From the NCBI GenBank assembly GCA_900769525.1, contig CAAGGY010000069.1:1-9182 (forward strand): 9,182 nt of DNA, given 5' to 3'. This DNA is from an uncultured Alistipes sp. Its GTDB lineage: Bacteria > Bacteroidota > Bacteroidia > Bacteroidales > Rikenellaceae. Below are positions 1 to 6,777 of this stretch, piece by piece; position 1 is the first letter of the stretch, and the number at the start of each line of letters is the position of its first letter. A program made the translations under genes and the position numbers. The notes under the pieces are model-generated. The model saw only the letters and a program-made list of their open reading frames with translations, did not search any database and was not told where the DNA came from.

Positions 1-876
1 TACAACGGCGTTGCCAACCGTGGAAAGATGGTTGCACCACGCTTTGTCGACCGCATAGAGCGCAATGGTGTAGTTACGGAGGTCAAGCCAACGGTGACTC
101 TGCTTGAGCGCATGTGCTCGGAGCAGACCATCGACGACCTCTTTAAGTGCCTTGAGGCTGCTGCAGTGCCAAGTCGCACCAACCGTAAGCTCACAGGACT
201 CCCCGTAGAGGTAGGATGCAAGACGGGTACAGCACAGCTCTGGGGAGCATTTCCAACACTCTCGATTATCGACACCCTCAACTTCAAAGAGGGCTTTGGC
301 AAGGATAAGCACCTCTACTACCTCGGCTCGTTGGTGGCAGTAATGCCTCTGGAAAAACCTAAGTACACCATCATGGTGGCCATGGCCAAGGAGAAGACCG
401 ACACGCATACGAACTACTACGGTATCACGCTCACAGGCGATGTGATGCACGACATTATTGAGTTCTTGCACACCAACGACCTCTCGCTGCACGAGTCGGT
501 TGATCGAGGTACGAGAGTCTACACCCCTACGATGATTAAGCATGGACGTGCCCCATCTGTTGCCCTTGTTGCCGAGACACTCTGCAACATAAACTACAAC
601 AATGGCTACGACACAGAGTGGTGCTCAGCCACGGCCGATGACTCTGGTAGCACTAAGATTGAGACGCTCAACATCGAGTCGGGACACGTTCCAAACGTTG
701 TTGGCATGGGCCTTAGCGATGCGCTCTTCTTATTAGAGCAGCAGGGACTCAGCGTCACACACTCTGGCTACGGACGTGTTGTAAAGCAGAGCCTGCAACC
801 AGGAAGCATAGCACATACTAAAGGTGATAGCAAGCAGGGCAAGGCTCGCAAGATACACCTCACACTAAGCATTTAA
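1..876 (+). CDS. ftsI: Septal peptidoglycan transpeptidase FtsI (PBP3), C-terminal part, 5' truncated by window
   Basis: The reading frame is open from base 1, giving 291 residues with no start in the window; the ATG at 28 is internal. The first residues resemble the stretch that precedes the third active-site motif of class B penicillin-binding proteins. The KTGT motif is at 220-231 (residues 74-77 of the visible part), followed by the strand region ending in a PKYTIMVAMAKEK-like segment. The catalytic SxxK and SxN motifs must lie upstream. Residues about 230-291 (bases 688-873) form one PASTA domain (start VPNVVGMGLSDALFLLEQQG), which is usual for Bacteroidetes FtsI. By family knowledge it crosslinks septal peptidoglycan in the periplasm with FtsW. 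Two stretches look longer than typical: about 25 residues after KTGT, and a charged GDSKQGKARK loop in the last PASTA hairpin. FtsI is preferred over another class B PBP because murE follows 27 nt downstream in dcw order. Confidence 0.93.
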   Translation, partial: YNGVANRGKMVAPRFVDRIERNGVVTEVKPTVTLLERMCSEQTIDDLFKCLEAAAVPSRTNRKLTGLPVEVGCKTGTAQLWGAFPTLSIIDTLNFKEGFGKDKHLYYLGSLVAVMPLEKPKYTIMVAMAKEKTDTHTNYYGITLTGDVMHDIIEFLHTNDLSLHESVDRGTRVYTPTMIKHGRAPSVALVAETLCNINYNNGYDTEWCSATADDSGSTKIETLNIESGHVPNVVGMGLSDALFLLEQQGLSVTHSGYGRVVKQSLQPGSIAHTKGDSKQGKARKIHLTLSI

Positions 877-903
877 CAAAAACGATATACGAGAAACCAA
901 AAT

Positions 904-2361
904 ATGAGACCTCTTAACCAACTACTCGACGATGTTCGAGTGATAAACAACATAGAGCTCAACCCCGATATTACGGGCCTTGAGTACGACTCTCGCAAGG
1001 TCGAAGCTGGCAACTGCTTCTTCGCCGTTGTGGGTAGCGCAAGTGATGGTCATAACTACATCGCCTCAGCTATTGAGCGTGGCGCTAAGGCTATTGTCTG
1101 CCAGCGTATGCCCGAGGAGCTAAATGCCGAGGTGGCCTATATCCTTGTCGAGGATAGCAACATCGCAATGGCAGCTATGGCAGCAGCATTCTATGACCAC
1201 CCCTCACACGAGCTCAAACTCGTAGGTGTTACGGGCACCAATGGTAAGACTACGACAGCCACGCTGCTCTACGATATGTTCACAGCTATGGGCTACCCAT
1301 CGGGACTTATCTCGACAGTTGTCTACCGCATCGCCGAGCGTCGCATCGACTCTACACACACCACGCCCGACTCGATTCGCCTTAACGCCATGATGCGTGA
1401 AATGGTAGAGTGTGGTTGTGAGTACTGCTTTATGGAGGTGTCGTCGCACGCTGCAGCACAGCACCGCATCGACTACCTGCACTTCACGGGTGCACTATTC
1501 ACAAACCTCACGCACGACCACCTCGACTACCACGGCACATACAAGGAGTATATCCGTGCTAAGAAGTCGTTCTTCGATGCTTTGGATAAGAGTGCGTGGG
1601 CAGTTGTCAACATCGACGACCGCAATGGCGAGGTTATGATTCAGAATACTAAGGCCTCGTGCTACCGCCTCTCGTTACGCTCTATGGCCGACTACCATAC
1701 ACGCCTTATCGAACTTGCCTGCGACGGCATGCAGCTCAACATCGACGGACATGAGCTATGGGTGAAGTTCACGGGTAGATTCAACGCCTACAACCTCACA
1801 ACGGTATATGCAGCAGCAACACTGCTCGGCGTCGACAAACTTGAGGCGCTCACAACACTCTCGGCACTCAGTCCTGTAAGTGGTCGCTTCGAGACTATCA
1901 CAGCCAACGATGGCACTATGGCCGTAGTCGACTATGCACACACACCCGATGCCCTTGAGAATGTGTTGCAGACCATCGACGAGGTGCGCAAGGAGTCGCA
2001 GCAGCTATTCGTTGTCTGCGGCTGCGGTGGCGACCGTGACAAGACTAAGCGCCCAGAGATGGCAGCGATAGCACTTCGCCATGCCACCACAGCAATATTG
2101 ACATCGGACAACCCTCGCACCGAGGCTCCAGAGGCTATTCTCGACGATATGGTTGCAGGCGTAGGCACAGCCAAGAACTACCTCCGCATCACCGACCGTC
2201 GTGAGGCGATACGCACAGCTGCTATGCTGGCAAAGCCTGGCGACATCATCCTCATCGCTGGCAAGGGCCACGAGGACTACCAGATTATTGGCACCACAAA
2301 GCATCACTTCGACGATCGTGAGCAGATTCGCGAAGCCTTCGACGCCACACACAATCGCTAA
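904..2361 (+). CDS. murE: UDP-N-acetylmuramoyl-L-alanyl-D-glutamate--2,6-diaminopimelate ligase MurE
   Basis: This 485-residue Mur ligase has the usual family length. It adds meso-diaminopimelate to UDP-MurNAc-L-Ala-D-Glu in the cytoplasm, using ATP. The N-terminal UDP-substrate domain covers about residues 1-105. The ATP-binding P-loop GTNGKTT is at 111-117. HTTPD is at 152-156, EVSSHA at 178-183 and THDHLDYHG at 203-211. K220 in AKKSFF is the expected carbamylated lysine. The C-terminal domain carries YAHTPD (344-349), GGDRDKTKRP (375-384) and GKGHEDYQ (453-460). DNPR at 402-405 is the known meso-DAP specificity motif; lysine-type enzymes carry a different sequence there, so DAP-type peptidoglycan is predicted. 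The ATG at 904 has an A-rich leader (ACCAAAAT) and starts with a normal MurE N-terminus. It lies 27 nt after ftsI and 41 nt before mraY. Confidence 0.97.
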   Translation: MRPLNQLLDDVRVINNIELNPDITGLEYDSRKVEAGNCFFAVVGSASDGHNYIASAIERGAKAIVCQRMPEELNAEVAYILVEDSNIAMAAMAAAFYDHPSHELKLVGVTGTNGKTTTATLLYDMFTAMGYPSGLISTVVYRIAERRIDSTHTTPDSIRLNAMMREMVECGCEYCFMEVSSHAAAQHRIDYLHFTGALFTNLTHDHLDYHGTYKEYIRAKKSFFDALDKSAWAVVNIDDRNGEVMIQNTKASCYRLSLRSMADYHTRLIELACDGMQLNIDGHELWVKFTGRFNAYNLTTVYAAATLLGVDKLEALTTLSALSPVSGRFETITANDGTMAVVDYAHTPDALENVLQTIDEVRKESQQLFVVCGCGGDRDKTKRPEMAAIALRHATTAILTSDNPRTEAPEAILDDMVAGVGTAKNYLRITDRREAIRTAAMLAKPGDIILIAGKGHEDYQIIGTTKHHFDDREQIREAFDATHNR

Positions 2362-2402
2362 TCTTAGAGTTAGATTATTAACCCAAAAACATAGTACACA
2401 CA

Positions 2403-3650
2403 ATGATACATTGGCTTTTAAACTACCTACACCGCAACACCGACCTCCCAGGAATGCGTATTGGCGAGTACCTCTCGTTCCGTTCGGCAGCGGCAATCAT
2501 CATCTCGCTGCTTATCGTAATCTTCATGGGCAAGCGCATCATTCGCTACTTGCGTCGTAAGCAGATTGGCGAGGATATTCGTGACCTCGGCCTCGATGGT
2601 CAGCTCCAGAAGAAGGGCACACCAACAATGGGTGGTATCATCATCATACTTGCTGTGTTGATACCTACACTCCTGTTTGGCGACTTGACAAATATCTACA
2701 TTCAGCTAATGCTTATCTCGACCATCTGGCTCGGCTTCATCGGTGGTCTGGATGACTATATCAAGGTCTTCCGCCACAACAAGGAGGGACTCAAGGGTCG
2801 TTTCAAGATTGTTGGCCAGGTGGGCCTCGGCATTATCGTGGGCACTACGATGTGGCAGTCACAGGATATCATCATCCACGAGAAGAGCTTTGATAGCACA
2901 GAGTACAACATCGTAAATGTCGAGACTGGCGAGGTTATCGACCACCATACTGTCAAGTATGTGTCACACACCACGCCCGACAAGTCGGCAAAGACCTCTA
3001 TTCCATTCCTAAAGGATACGGTGCTCAACTACAACATCTTCACTGCGGGTAACGATACAGCAGCCTGGTTGATATATATACTCGTTGCGATATTCGTTAT
3101 TACGGCAGTCTCGAATGGTGCTAACCTCACCGACGGTATTGACGGCCTGCTGACCAGCGTTTCGGTGCCTATAGTTTTGGTGCTCGGCGTGCTGGCATAC
3201 CTTTCGGGCCACCTCATCTACTCCGACTACCTCAACATCATGTATCTGCCCGATAGCGGAGAGCTTGTCGTCTTCGCAGCAGCCTTTGCAGGTGCGCTTG
3301 TCGGCTTCTTATGGTACAACTCCTTCCCTGCGCAGATATTTATGGGCGACACTGGCTCACTCACAATCGGAGGTCTTATCGCAGTCTTTGCCCTCTGCAT
3401 TCGCAAGGAGCTTCTATTGCCACTGCTCTGCGGCATCTTCCTTGTCGAGGCTTTGTCGGTAATCATCCAGACTGGTTACTTCAAATACACCAAGAGAAAG
3501 TATGGCGAAGGTCGTCGTGTATTCCTTATGGCGCCAATCCACCACCACTACCAGAAGAAGGGACTCTTCGAGACTAAGATTATGATGCGATTCTTCATCA
3601 TCTCGCTCCTGCTTTCGGCCCTTACGGTGGTAACACTCAAGATTCAGTAA
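2403..3650 (+). CDS. mraY: Phospho-N-acetylmuramoyl-pentapeptide-transferase MraY
   Basis: This 415-residue polytopic membrane enzyme transfers phospho-MurNAc-pentapeptide from UDP to undecaprenyl phosphate, making lipid I on the inner face of the membrane. Visible family motifs are KKGTPTMGG (70-78), GGLDD (114-118, with the paired aspartates D117/D118), NLTDGIDGL (241-249), GDTGS (315-319, D316) and APIHHHYQKKG (377-387). Hydrophobic segments include about 29-42, 78-93, 99-117, 137-150, 220-240, 252-270, 288-305, 320-333 and 338-357, and the protein ends in a membrane segment at about 395-412. It is some 55 residues longer than E. coli MraY (360). The extra length is mostly a polar stretch at about 152-200, before the conserved IPFLKD segment and predicted to lie outside the cytoplasm. 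Long MraY proteins of this kind are, from memory, normal in Bacteroidetes. The ATG at 2403 gives a natural N-terminus and has no Shine-Dalgarno sequence but an A-rich leader. Confidence 0.97.
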   Translation: MIHWLLNYLHRNTDLPGMRIGEYLSFRSAAAIIISLLIVIFMGKRIIRYLRRKQIGEDIRDLGLDGQLQKKGTPTMGGIIIILAVLIPTLLFGDLTNIYIQLMLISTIWLGFIGGLDDYIKVFRHNKEGLKGRFKIVGQVGLGIIVGTTMWQSQDIIIHEKSFDSTEYNIVNVETGEVIDHHTVKYVSHTTPDKSAKTSIPFLKDTVLNYNIFTAGNDTAAWLIYILVAIFVITAVSNGANLTDGIDGLLTSVSVPIVLVLGVLAYLSGHLIYSDYLNIMYLPDSGELVVFAAAFAGALVGFLWYNSFPAQIFMGDTGSLTIGGLIAVFALCIRKELLLPLLCGIFLVEALSVIIQTGYFKYTKRKYGEGRRVFLMAPIHHHYQKKGLFETKIMMRFFIISLLLSALTVVTLKIQ

Positions 3651-3669
3651 TCAAAATTTGAATAGATAT

Positions 3670-5037
3670 ATGAAACGCAAGATAGTAGTTTTAGGCGGAG
3701 GTATCTCGGGCTACGGCTCAGCAATCTTGGCCAAGAAGAAGGGTTTTGAGACCTTCCTAACAGATATGGGCAAGATAGCCCCTAAGTTCAAGGAGCGCCT
3801 CGACGAGTGGGGCGTGGAGTACGAGGAGGGCCAGCACACCGAGGAGCGCATCCTCGATGCTAACGAGGTAATCAAGTCGCCAGGTATTCCCGATACAGCA
3901 CCCATCGTTCGTAAGATTCGTGAGCGTGGCATCCCTGTAATCTCGGAGATTGAGTTTGCAGCACGCTACAAGGGCGTGGCAAAGACCATCTGCATCACAG
4001 GCTCGAACGGCAAGACGACGACAACATCGCTCATCTACAAGATTATGTCGGACGCTGGTCGCAAGGTGTCGCTCGGCGGTAACATCGGCGAGAGCTTCGC
4101 CTACTCTGTGGCTACCGACCGCTACTTCTGGCACGTCCTTGAGCTCAGCTCGTTCCAGCTCGACGGCTGCTTCAAGTTCAAGGCCGACATCGGCGTGTTG
4201 ATGAACATCACTCCCGACCACCTCGACCGCTACGACTACAAATTGGAGAACTACGCACGCTCGAAGATGCGCATCACGCAGAACCAGACGGCATCCGACT
4301 GCTTCATCTACTCGGCAGACGACGAGCAGACAAACATCATGCTCTCGGAGATGGACGACTCGTTGCGTGGTCGCCAGCTCCCATTTGCTATCAACACAGC
4401 GATTGCAAGTGGCGATGGTGATGCTATTCTCGAGGGTCACTTCTTCACTGCTACCGTAGGTAAGAAGTCGGTGACCATCGATAGCCGCAAGATGCAGATT
4501 GAGGGTATGCACAACATCTACAACGCCATGGCTGCAGCCCTTGCAACACTCGCTGCAGGCATCGACCCTAAGCAGATTAAGCGCTCTATATATGACTTCT
4601 CGCCCGTTGAGCACCGCCTCGAGCCTTCGGGCACGAAGAACGACATTCAGTGGGTTAACGACTCTAAGGCCACAAATGTCGACTCTGTATGGTACGCCCT
4701 TGAGAGCATGAAGCGCCCAACGGTATGGATTGCAGGTGGTACGGATAAGGGTAACGACTACACACCACTCAAGGAGTTTGCACGCCGCAAGGTTAAAGCC
4801 CTTGTCTGCATGGGTCTCGACAACGCAAAGCTTGTCAAGGAGTTTACAGGCATCATCCCAGAGATTCGCAACTGCAATAGCTTCGAGGATGCTATGCGTG
4901 CAGCTAAGGAGCTCGCCACGGAGGGCGACACTGTGCTACTCTCACCAGCCTGCGCAAGCTTCGACCTCTTCCGCAACTACGAGGAGCGTGGACGAATGTT
5001 CAAGGAGTGGGTTAAGGAGAATGTTATAAACGAGTAA
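3670..5037 (+). CDS. murD: UDP-N-acetylmuramoyl-L-alanine--D-glutamate ligase MurD
   Basis: This 455-residue Mur ligase adds D-glutamate to UDP-MurNAc-L-Ala in the cytoplasm, using ATP. The N-terminus has a Rossmann-like start (VVLGGGISGYGSA, 6-18). The P-loop GSNGKTT is at 111-117, followed by GGNIGES (136-142), ELSSFQLDG (158-166) and NITPDHLDRYDY (179-190). K199 in ARSKMRI is the likely carbamylated lysine. HRLE (315-318), NDSKATN (330-336), AGGTDKGNDY (355-364) and SPACASFD (425-432) mark the ATPase and C-terminal domains. All expected motifs are present. The ATG at 3670 is chosen over the in-frame TTG at 3658, because MKRKIVVLGGG is the usual MurD start and the extra four residues add nothing recognisable. 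It lies 19 nt after mraY and 6 nt before ftsW, so translation is probably coupled with ftsW. Confidence 0.97.
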   Translation: MKRKIVVLGGGISGYGSAILAKKKGFETFLTDMGKIAPKFKERLDEWGVEYEEGQHTEERILDANEVIKSPGIPDTAPIVRKIRERGIPVISEIEFAARYKGVAKTICITGSNGKTTTTSLIYKIMSDAGRKVSLGGNIGESFAYSVATDRYFWHVLELSSFQLDGCFKFKADIGVLMNITPDHLDRYDYKLENYARSKMRITQNQTASDCFIYSADDEQTNIMLSEMDDSLRGRQLPFAINTAIASGDGDAILEGHFFTATVGKKSVTIDSRKMQIEGMHNIYNAMAAALATLAAGIDPKQIKRSIYDFSPVEHRLEPSGTKNDIQWVNDSKATNVDSVWYALESMKRPTVWIAGGTDKGNDYTPLKEFARRKVKALVCMGLDNAKLVKEFTGIIPEIRNCNSFEDAMRAAKELATEGDTVLLSPACASFDLFRNYEERGRMFKEWVKENVINE

Positions 5038-5038
5038 C

Positions 5039-5043
5039 GGAGG
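5039..5043 (+). promoter_or_regulatory. GGAGG directly abutting the ftsW ATG
   Basis: The sequence GGAGG ends at the base just before the ATG at 5044. It looks like a Shine-Dalgarno core but leaves no spacer, where a working site normally needs about 5-9 nt. Bacteroidetes rarely rely on such sites. It is therefore probably chance or only weakly used. It also gives no support to the next in-frame ATG at 5095. Confidence 0.2.
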
Positions 5044-6291
5044 ATGACAGAGGTAAATTCGAGCCGCAAGGCTACATCTGAGCCACTGCAAAATATGCAG
5101 TCACGAGTCTTTGAGGGCGACCGCACACTGTGGATTATCTTCACGGTGCTCATTGTCACATCTATCCTTGTCGTCTACTCATCAACGGCAAAGATGACCT
5201 ACGAGGTAGCCTCGAATATGTCGCTATTCGATGCACTGCAGAAGCAGGTGATGTATGTGATGATGTCGGTATTTGTGATATTCATCACCCATAAGATCAA
5301 CCACCAGTTCATCTTCAAGTGGACAAAGGTGATATATCTGGTCTGCCTTGCACTCACCATTGCCACCTTCTTCATCGGCGTGAGGACAAACGACGCTGCC
5401 CGCTGGATACAGATTGGCCCTGTGCAGTTCCAACCCTCCGAAACGCTTAAGATTGCGACAATCCTAATGCTGGCACGTGCTATGGAGTCACGCCAGAGTA
5501 TCATCGACAAGCTCAAGATTCTGCCAACATCGTTTAAAATCTTCAAGCCCGATCAGTGGAAGATTATCAAGGAGAATAGCTGGCCACTTCTGGGCCCAGT
5601 CTTCGTGTCTTGCGCCGTTATCGCCCCAGCACACACCTCCTCGGCACTCATCGTCTTTATGGCCTCGGTGATTATGCTCTACATCGGACGTGTAAGCATC
5701 AAGGAGATTGTAAAGTTTGTGAGCGTGATATGCCTCATTGGTGCACTTGGCATTGCAGGTATGCAGGCTGTGGGCACAGGACGTGCTGGCGTGGCCAAGG
5801 TACGTGTCACAGAGTGGTATGAGCACTGGTTTGGCGACACTGAGGCCTCCAACATCTCTGAGATTTCTGATACTCAGCGAGCCCTTATCGCCATCCACAA
5901 CGGTGGCCTCGTGGGTGAGGGTGCAGGACAGAGTACCTCACGTGTGCTTGTCATCCACCCCGAGAGCGACTACGCATACGCCTTCTTCGTCTCGGAGTAC
6001 GGCATAATCCTCGGACTCATACTTATGCTGCTCTACATCTGGATATTCTTCCGTGCGCTGGATATCGGGCAGCAGTGTACTACACCCTTCCCAACGCTAA
6101 TGACATATGGCCTCGGACTCCTAATCACGGGCCAGGCACTGCTACACATTCTCGTGCAGACCTACATACTGCCCGAGACGGGACAGACACTCCCATTTAT
6201 CTCACGTGGTGGCTCGTCACTAATATTCACGACAATGGCCCTTGGTATGATTATCAGCGTGAGCCGCACAAACGAACAAAAACGTAGATAG
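5044..6291 (+). CDS. ftsW: Septal peptidoglycan polymerase FtsW (SEDS family)
   Basis: This 415-residue SEDS glycosyltransferase polymerises lipid II into glycan strands at the septum, partnered by the FtsI encoded upstream. Hydrophobic segments lie at about 29-47, 68-83, 95-113, 134-146, 181-192, 198-214, 222-240, 316-337, 351-373 and 390-407. Family motifs are AARWIQIGPVQFQPSE (118-133), DTQRALIAIHNGGLVGEGAG (276-295), HPESDYAYAFFVSEYG (305-320) and LPFISRGGSS (383-392). D309 aligns with the catalytic aspartate of the E. coli PEAHTDFIFA loop, but the flanking residues diverge and the loop is about two residues shorter. A polar cytoplasmic stretch at about 147-180 is longer than in E. coli. 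The start is uncertain: the ATG at 5044 gives a polar 28-residue lead, while the ATG at 5095 (MQSRVFEGDRTLW) resembles many family N-termini. Context argues for FtsW rather than RodA. Confidence 0.93.
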   Translation: MTEVNSSRKATSEPLQNMQSRVFEGDRTLWIIFTVLIVTSILVVYSSTAKMTYEVASNMSLFDALQKQVMYVMMSVFVIFITHKINHQFIFKWTKVIYLVCLALTIATFFIGVRTNDAARWIQIGPVQFQPSETLKIATILMLARAMESRQSIIDKLKILPTSFKIFKPDQWKIIKENSWPLLGPVFVSCAVIAPAHTSSALIVFMASVIMLYIGRVSIKEIVKFVSVICLIGALGIAGMQAVGTGRAGVAKVRVTEWYEHWFGDTEASNISEISDTQRALIAIHNGGLVGEGAGQSTSRVLVIHPESDYAYAFFVSEYGIILGLILMLLYIWIFFRALDIGQQCTTPFPTLMTYGLGLLITGQALLHILVQTYILPETGQTLPFISRGGSSLIFTTMALGMIISVSRTNEQKRR

Positions 6292-6293
6292 CA

Positions 6294-6725
6294 ATGAACG
6301 ACATTAGACTCGACAAATACCTCTGGTCGGTGCGTATCTTCAAGACACGTAGCGATGCTGCTGACGCCATACGCCACAACCGTGTAATGGTCAACGACGC
6401 CTACGCCAAGCCCTCACGTGAGGTGAAGGTGGGCGACAGAATATCGGTGCGCCGAGAGAGAGTCACCTACAGCTACAAGGTCCTCGACCTTGTTTCAAGC
6501 CGCCAGCCAGCCAAGAACGTGCCCAACTACGTTCTCAACTGCACACCACAGGAGGAGCTCGACAAGCTCAACGTGCCACACGAGACAATCTTCGTGTTCC
6601 GTGAGCGTGGCTTAGGACGCCCTACAAAGAAGGATCGCCGTGACATCGACGCCCTTATGGACGACTTCTACTATGGTGGCGATGCTGCATTCGACGACGA
6701 GGAGGATGACGACAATGAGGATTAA
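6294..6725 (+). CDS. hslR: S4-domain RNA-binding protein, Hsp15 (HslR) family
   Basis: This 143-residue protein starts 2 nt after the ftsW stop codon, so its translation is probably coupled to ftsW. The N-terminal S4 domain covers about residues 4-55, with RLDKYLWSVRIFKTR (5-19), an AIRHNRVMVN turn (25-34), AKPSREVKVGDRI (38-50) and a basic VRRER stretch. GRPTKKDRRD at 108-117 matches the conserved RPDKKERRD-type tail of E. coli Hsp15. E. coli Hsp15 binds free 50S subunits carrying nascent peptidyl-tRNA and helps recycle them; the same role here is inferred by homology. Residues 134-143 are almost all Asp/Glu (DDEEDDDNED), an acidic tail opposite in charge to the basic body. The family assignment is firm, but the cellular role in this lineage and any link to division are not established. 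Confidence 0.88.
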   Translation: MNDIRLDKYLWSVRIFKTRSDAADAIRHNRVMVNDAYAKPSREVKVGDRISVRRERVTYSYKVLDLVSSRQPAKNVPNYVLNCTPQEELDKLNVPHETIFVFRERGLGRPTKKDRRDIDALMDDFYYGGDAAFDDEEDDDNED

Positions 6726-6777
6726 ACACAACTATTAAAACGAAATAAGCAAGTAACAAATTAATATATTGAGAGTT
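6726..6777 (+). other. AT-rich 52-nt intergenic leader of leuS
   Basis: This is the longest gap in the window and clearly richer in A and T than the surrounding genes (for example AACAAATTAATATATTG near its end). No GC-rich stem followed by a T-run is present, so there is no recognisable intrinsic terminator. No TAnnTTTG box with a TTTG element upstream was found, so a housekeeping Bacteroidetes promoter is not supported. An in-frame TAA at 6754 limits how far leuS could extend upstream. The stretch may simply be an A/T-rich translation initiation region. Confidence 0.35.

Noticed and set aside
2362..2402. Possible hairpin (GTTA...TAAC) between murE and mraY
   Set aside because: The stem is only four base pairs, AT-rich, and has no T-run after it. 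It does not qualify as a terminator or attenuator.
2005..2496. Minus-strand open frame across the murE-mraY junction
   Set aside because: It is antisense to conserved coding sequence on both sides, has an unusual Cys-rich translation, and has no supporting start region or family resemblance.
3651..3661. Short palindrome TCAAA-A-TTTGA just after mraY, overlapping a TAnnTTTG-like box
   Set aside because: An 11-nt AT-rich palindrome is expected by chance. The box AAAATTTG misses the first consensus base, no TTTG sits at the right distance upstream, and a start from it would leave almost no leader for murD.
3658..3669. TTG start for murD four codons upstream of the ATG
   Set aside because: The ATG at 3670 gives the typical MurD N-terminus. 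The TTG adds four residues without family support.
3757..4614. Long minus-strand open frame (285 codons) opposite murD
   Set aside because: It lies wholly inside a fully motif-complete murD. The translation is a low-complexity Val/Leu/Ala/Cys mix with no recognisable domain, as expected from the C-rich third codon positions of the sense gene.
6726..6777. Promoter for leuS in the AT-rich gap
   Set aside because: No match to the Bacteroidetes -7 (TAnnTTTG) and -33 (TTTG) elements could be found; TATATTG near 6765-6771 lacks a base of the consensus and is too close to the ATG.
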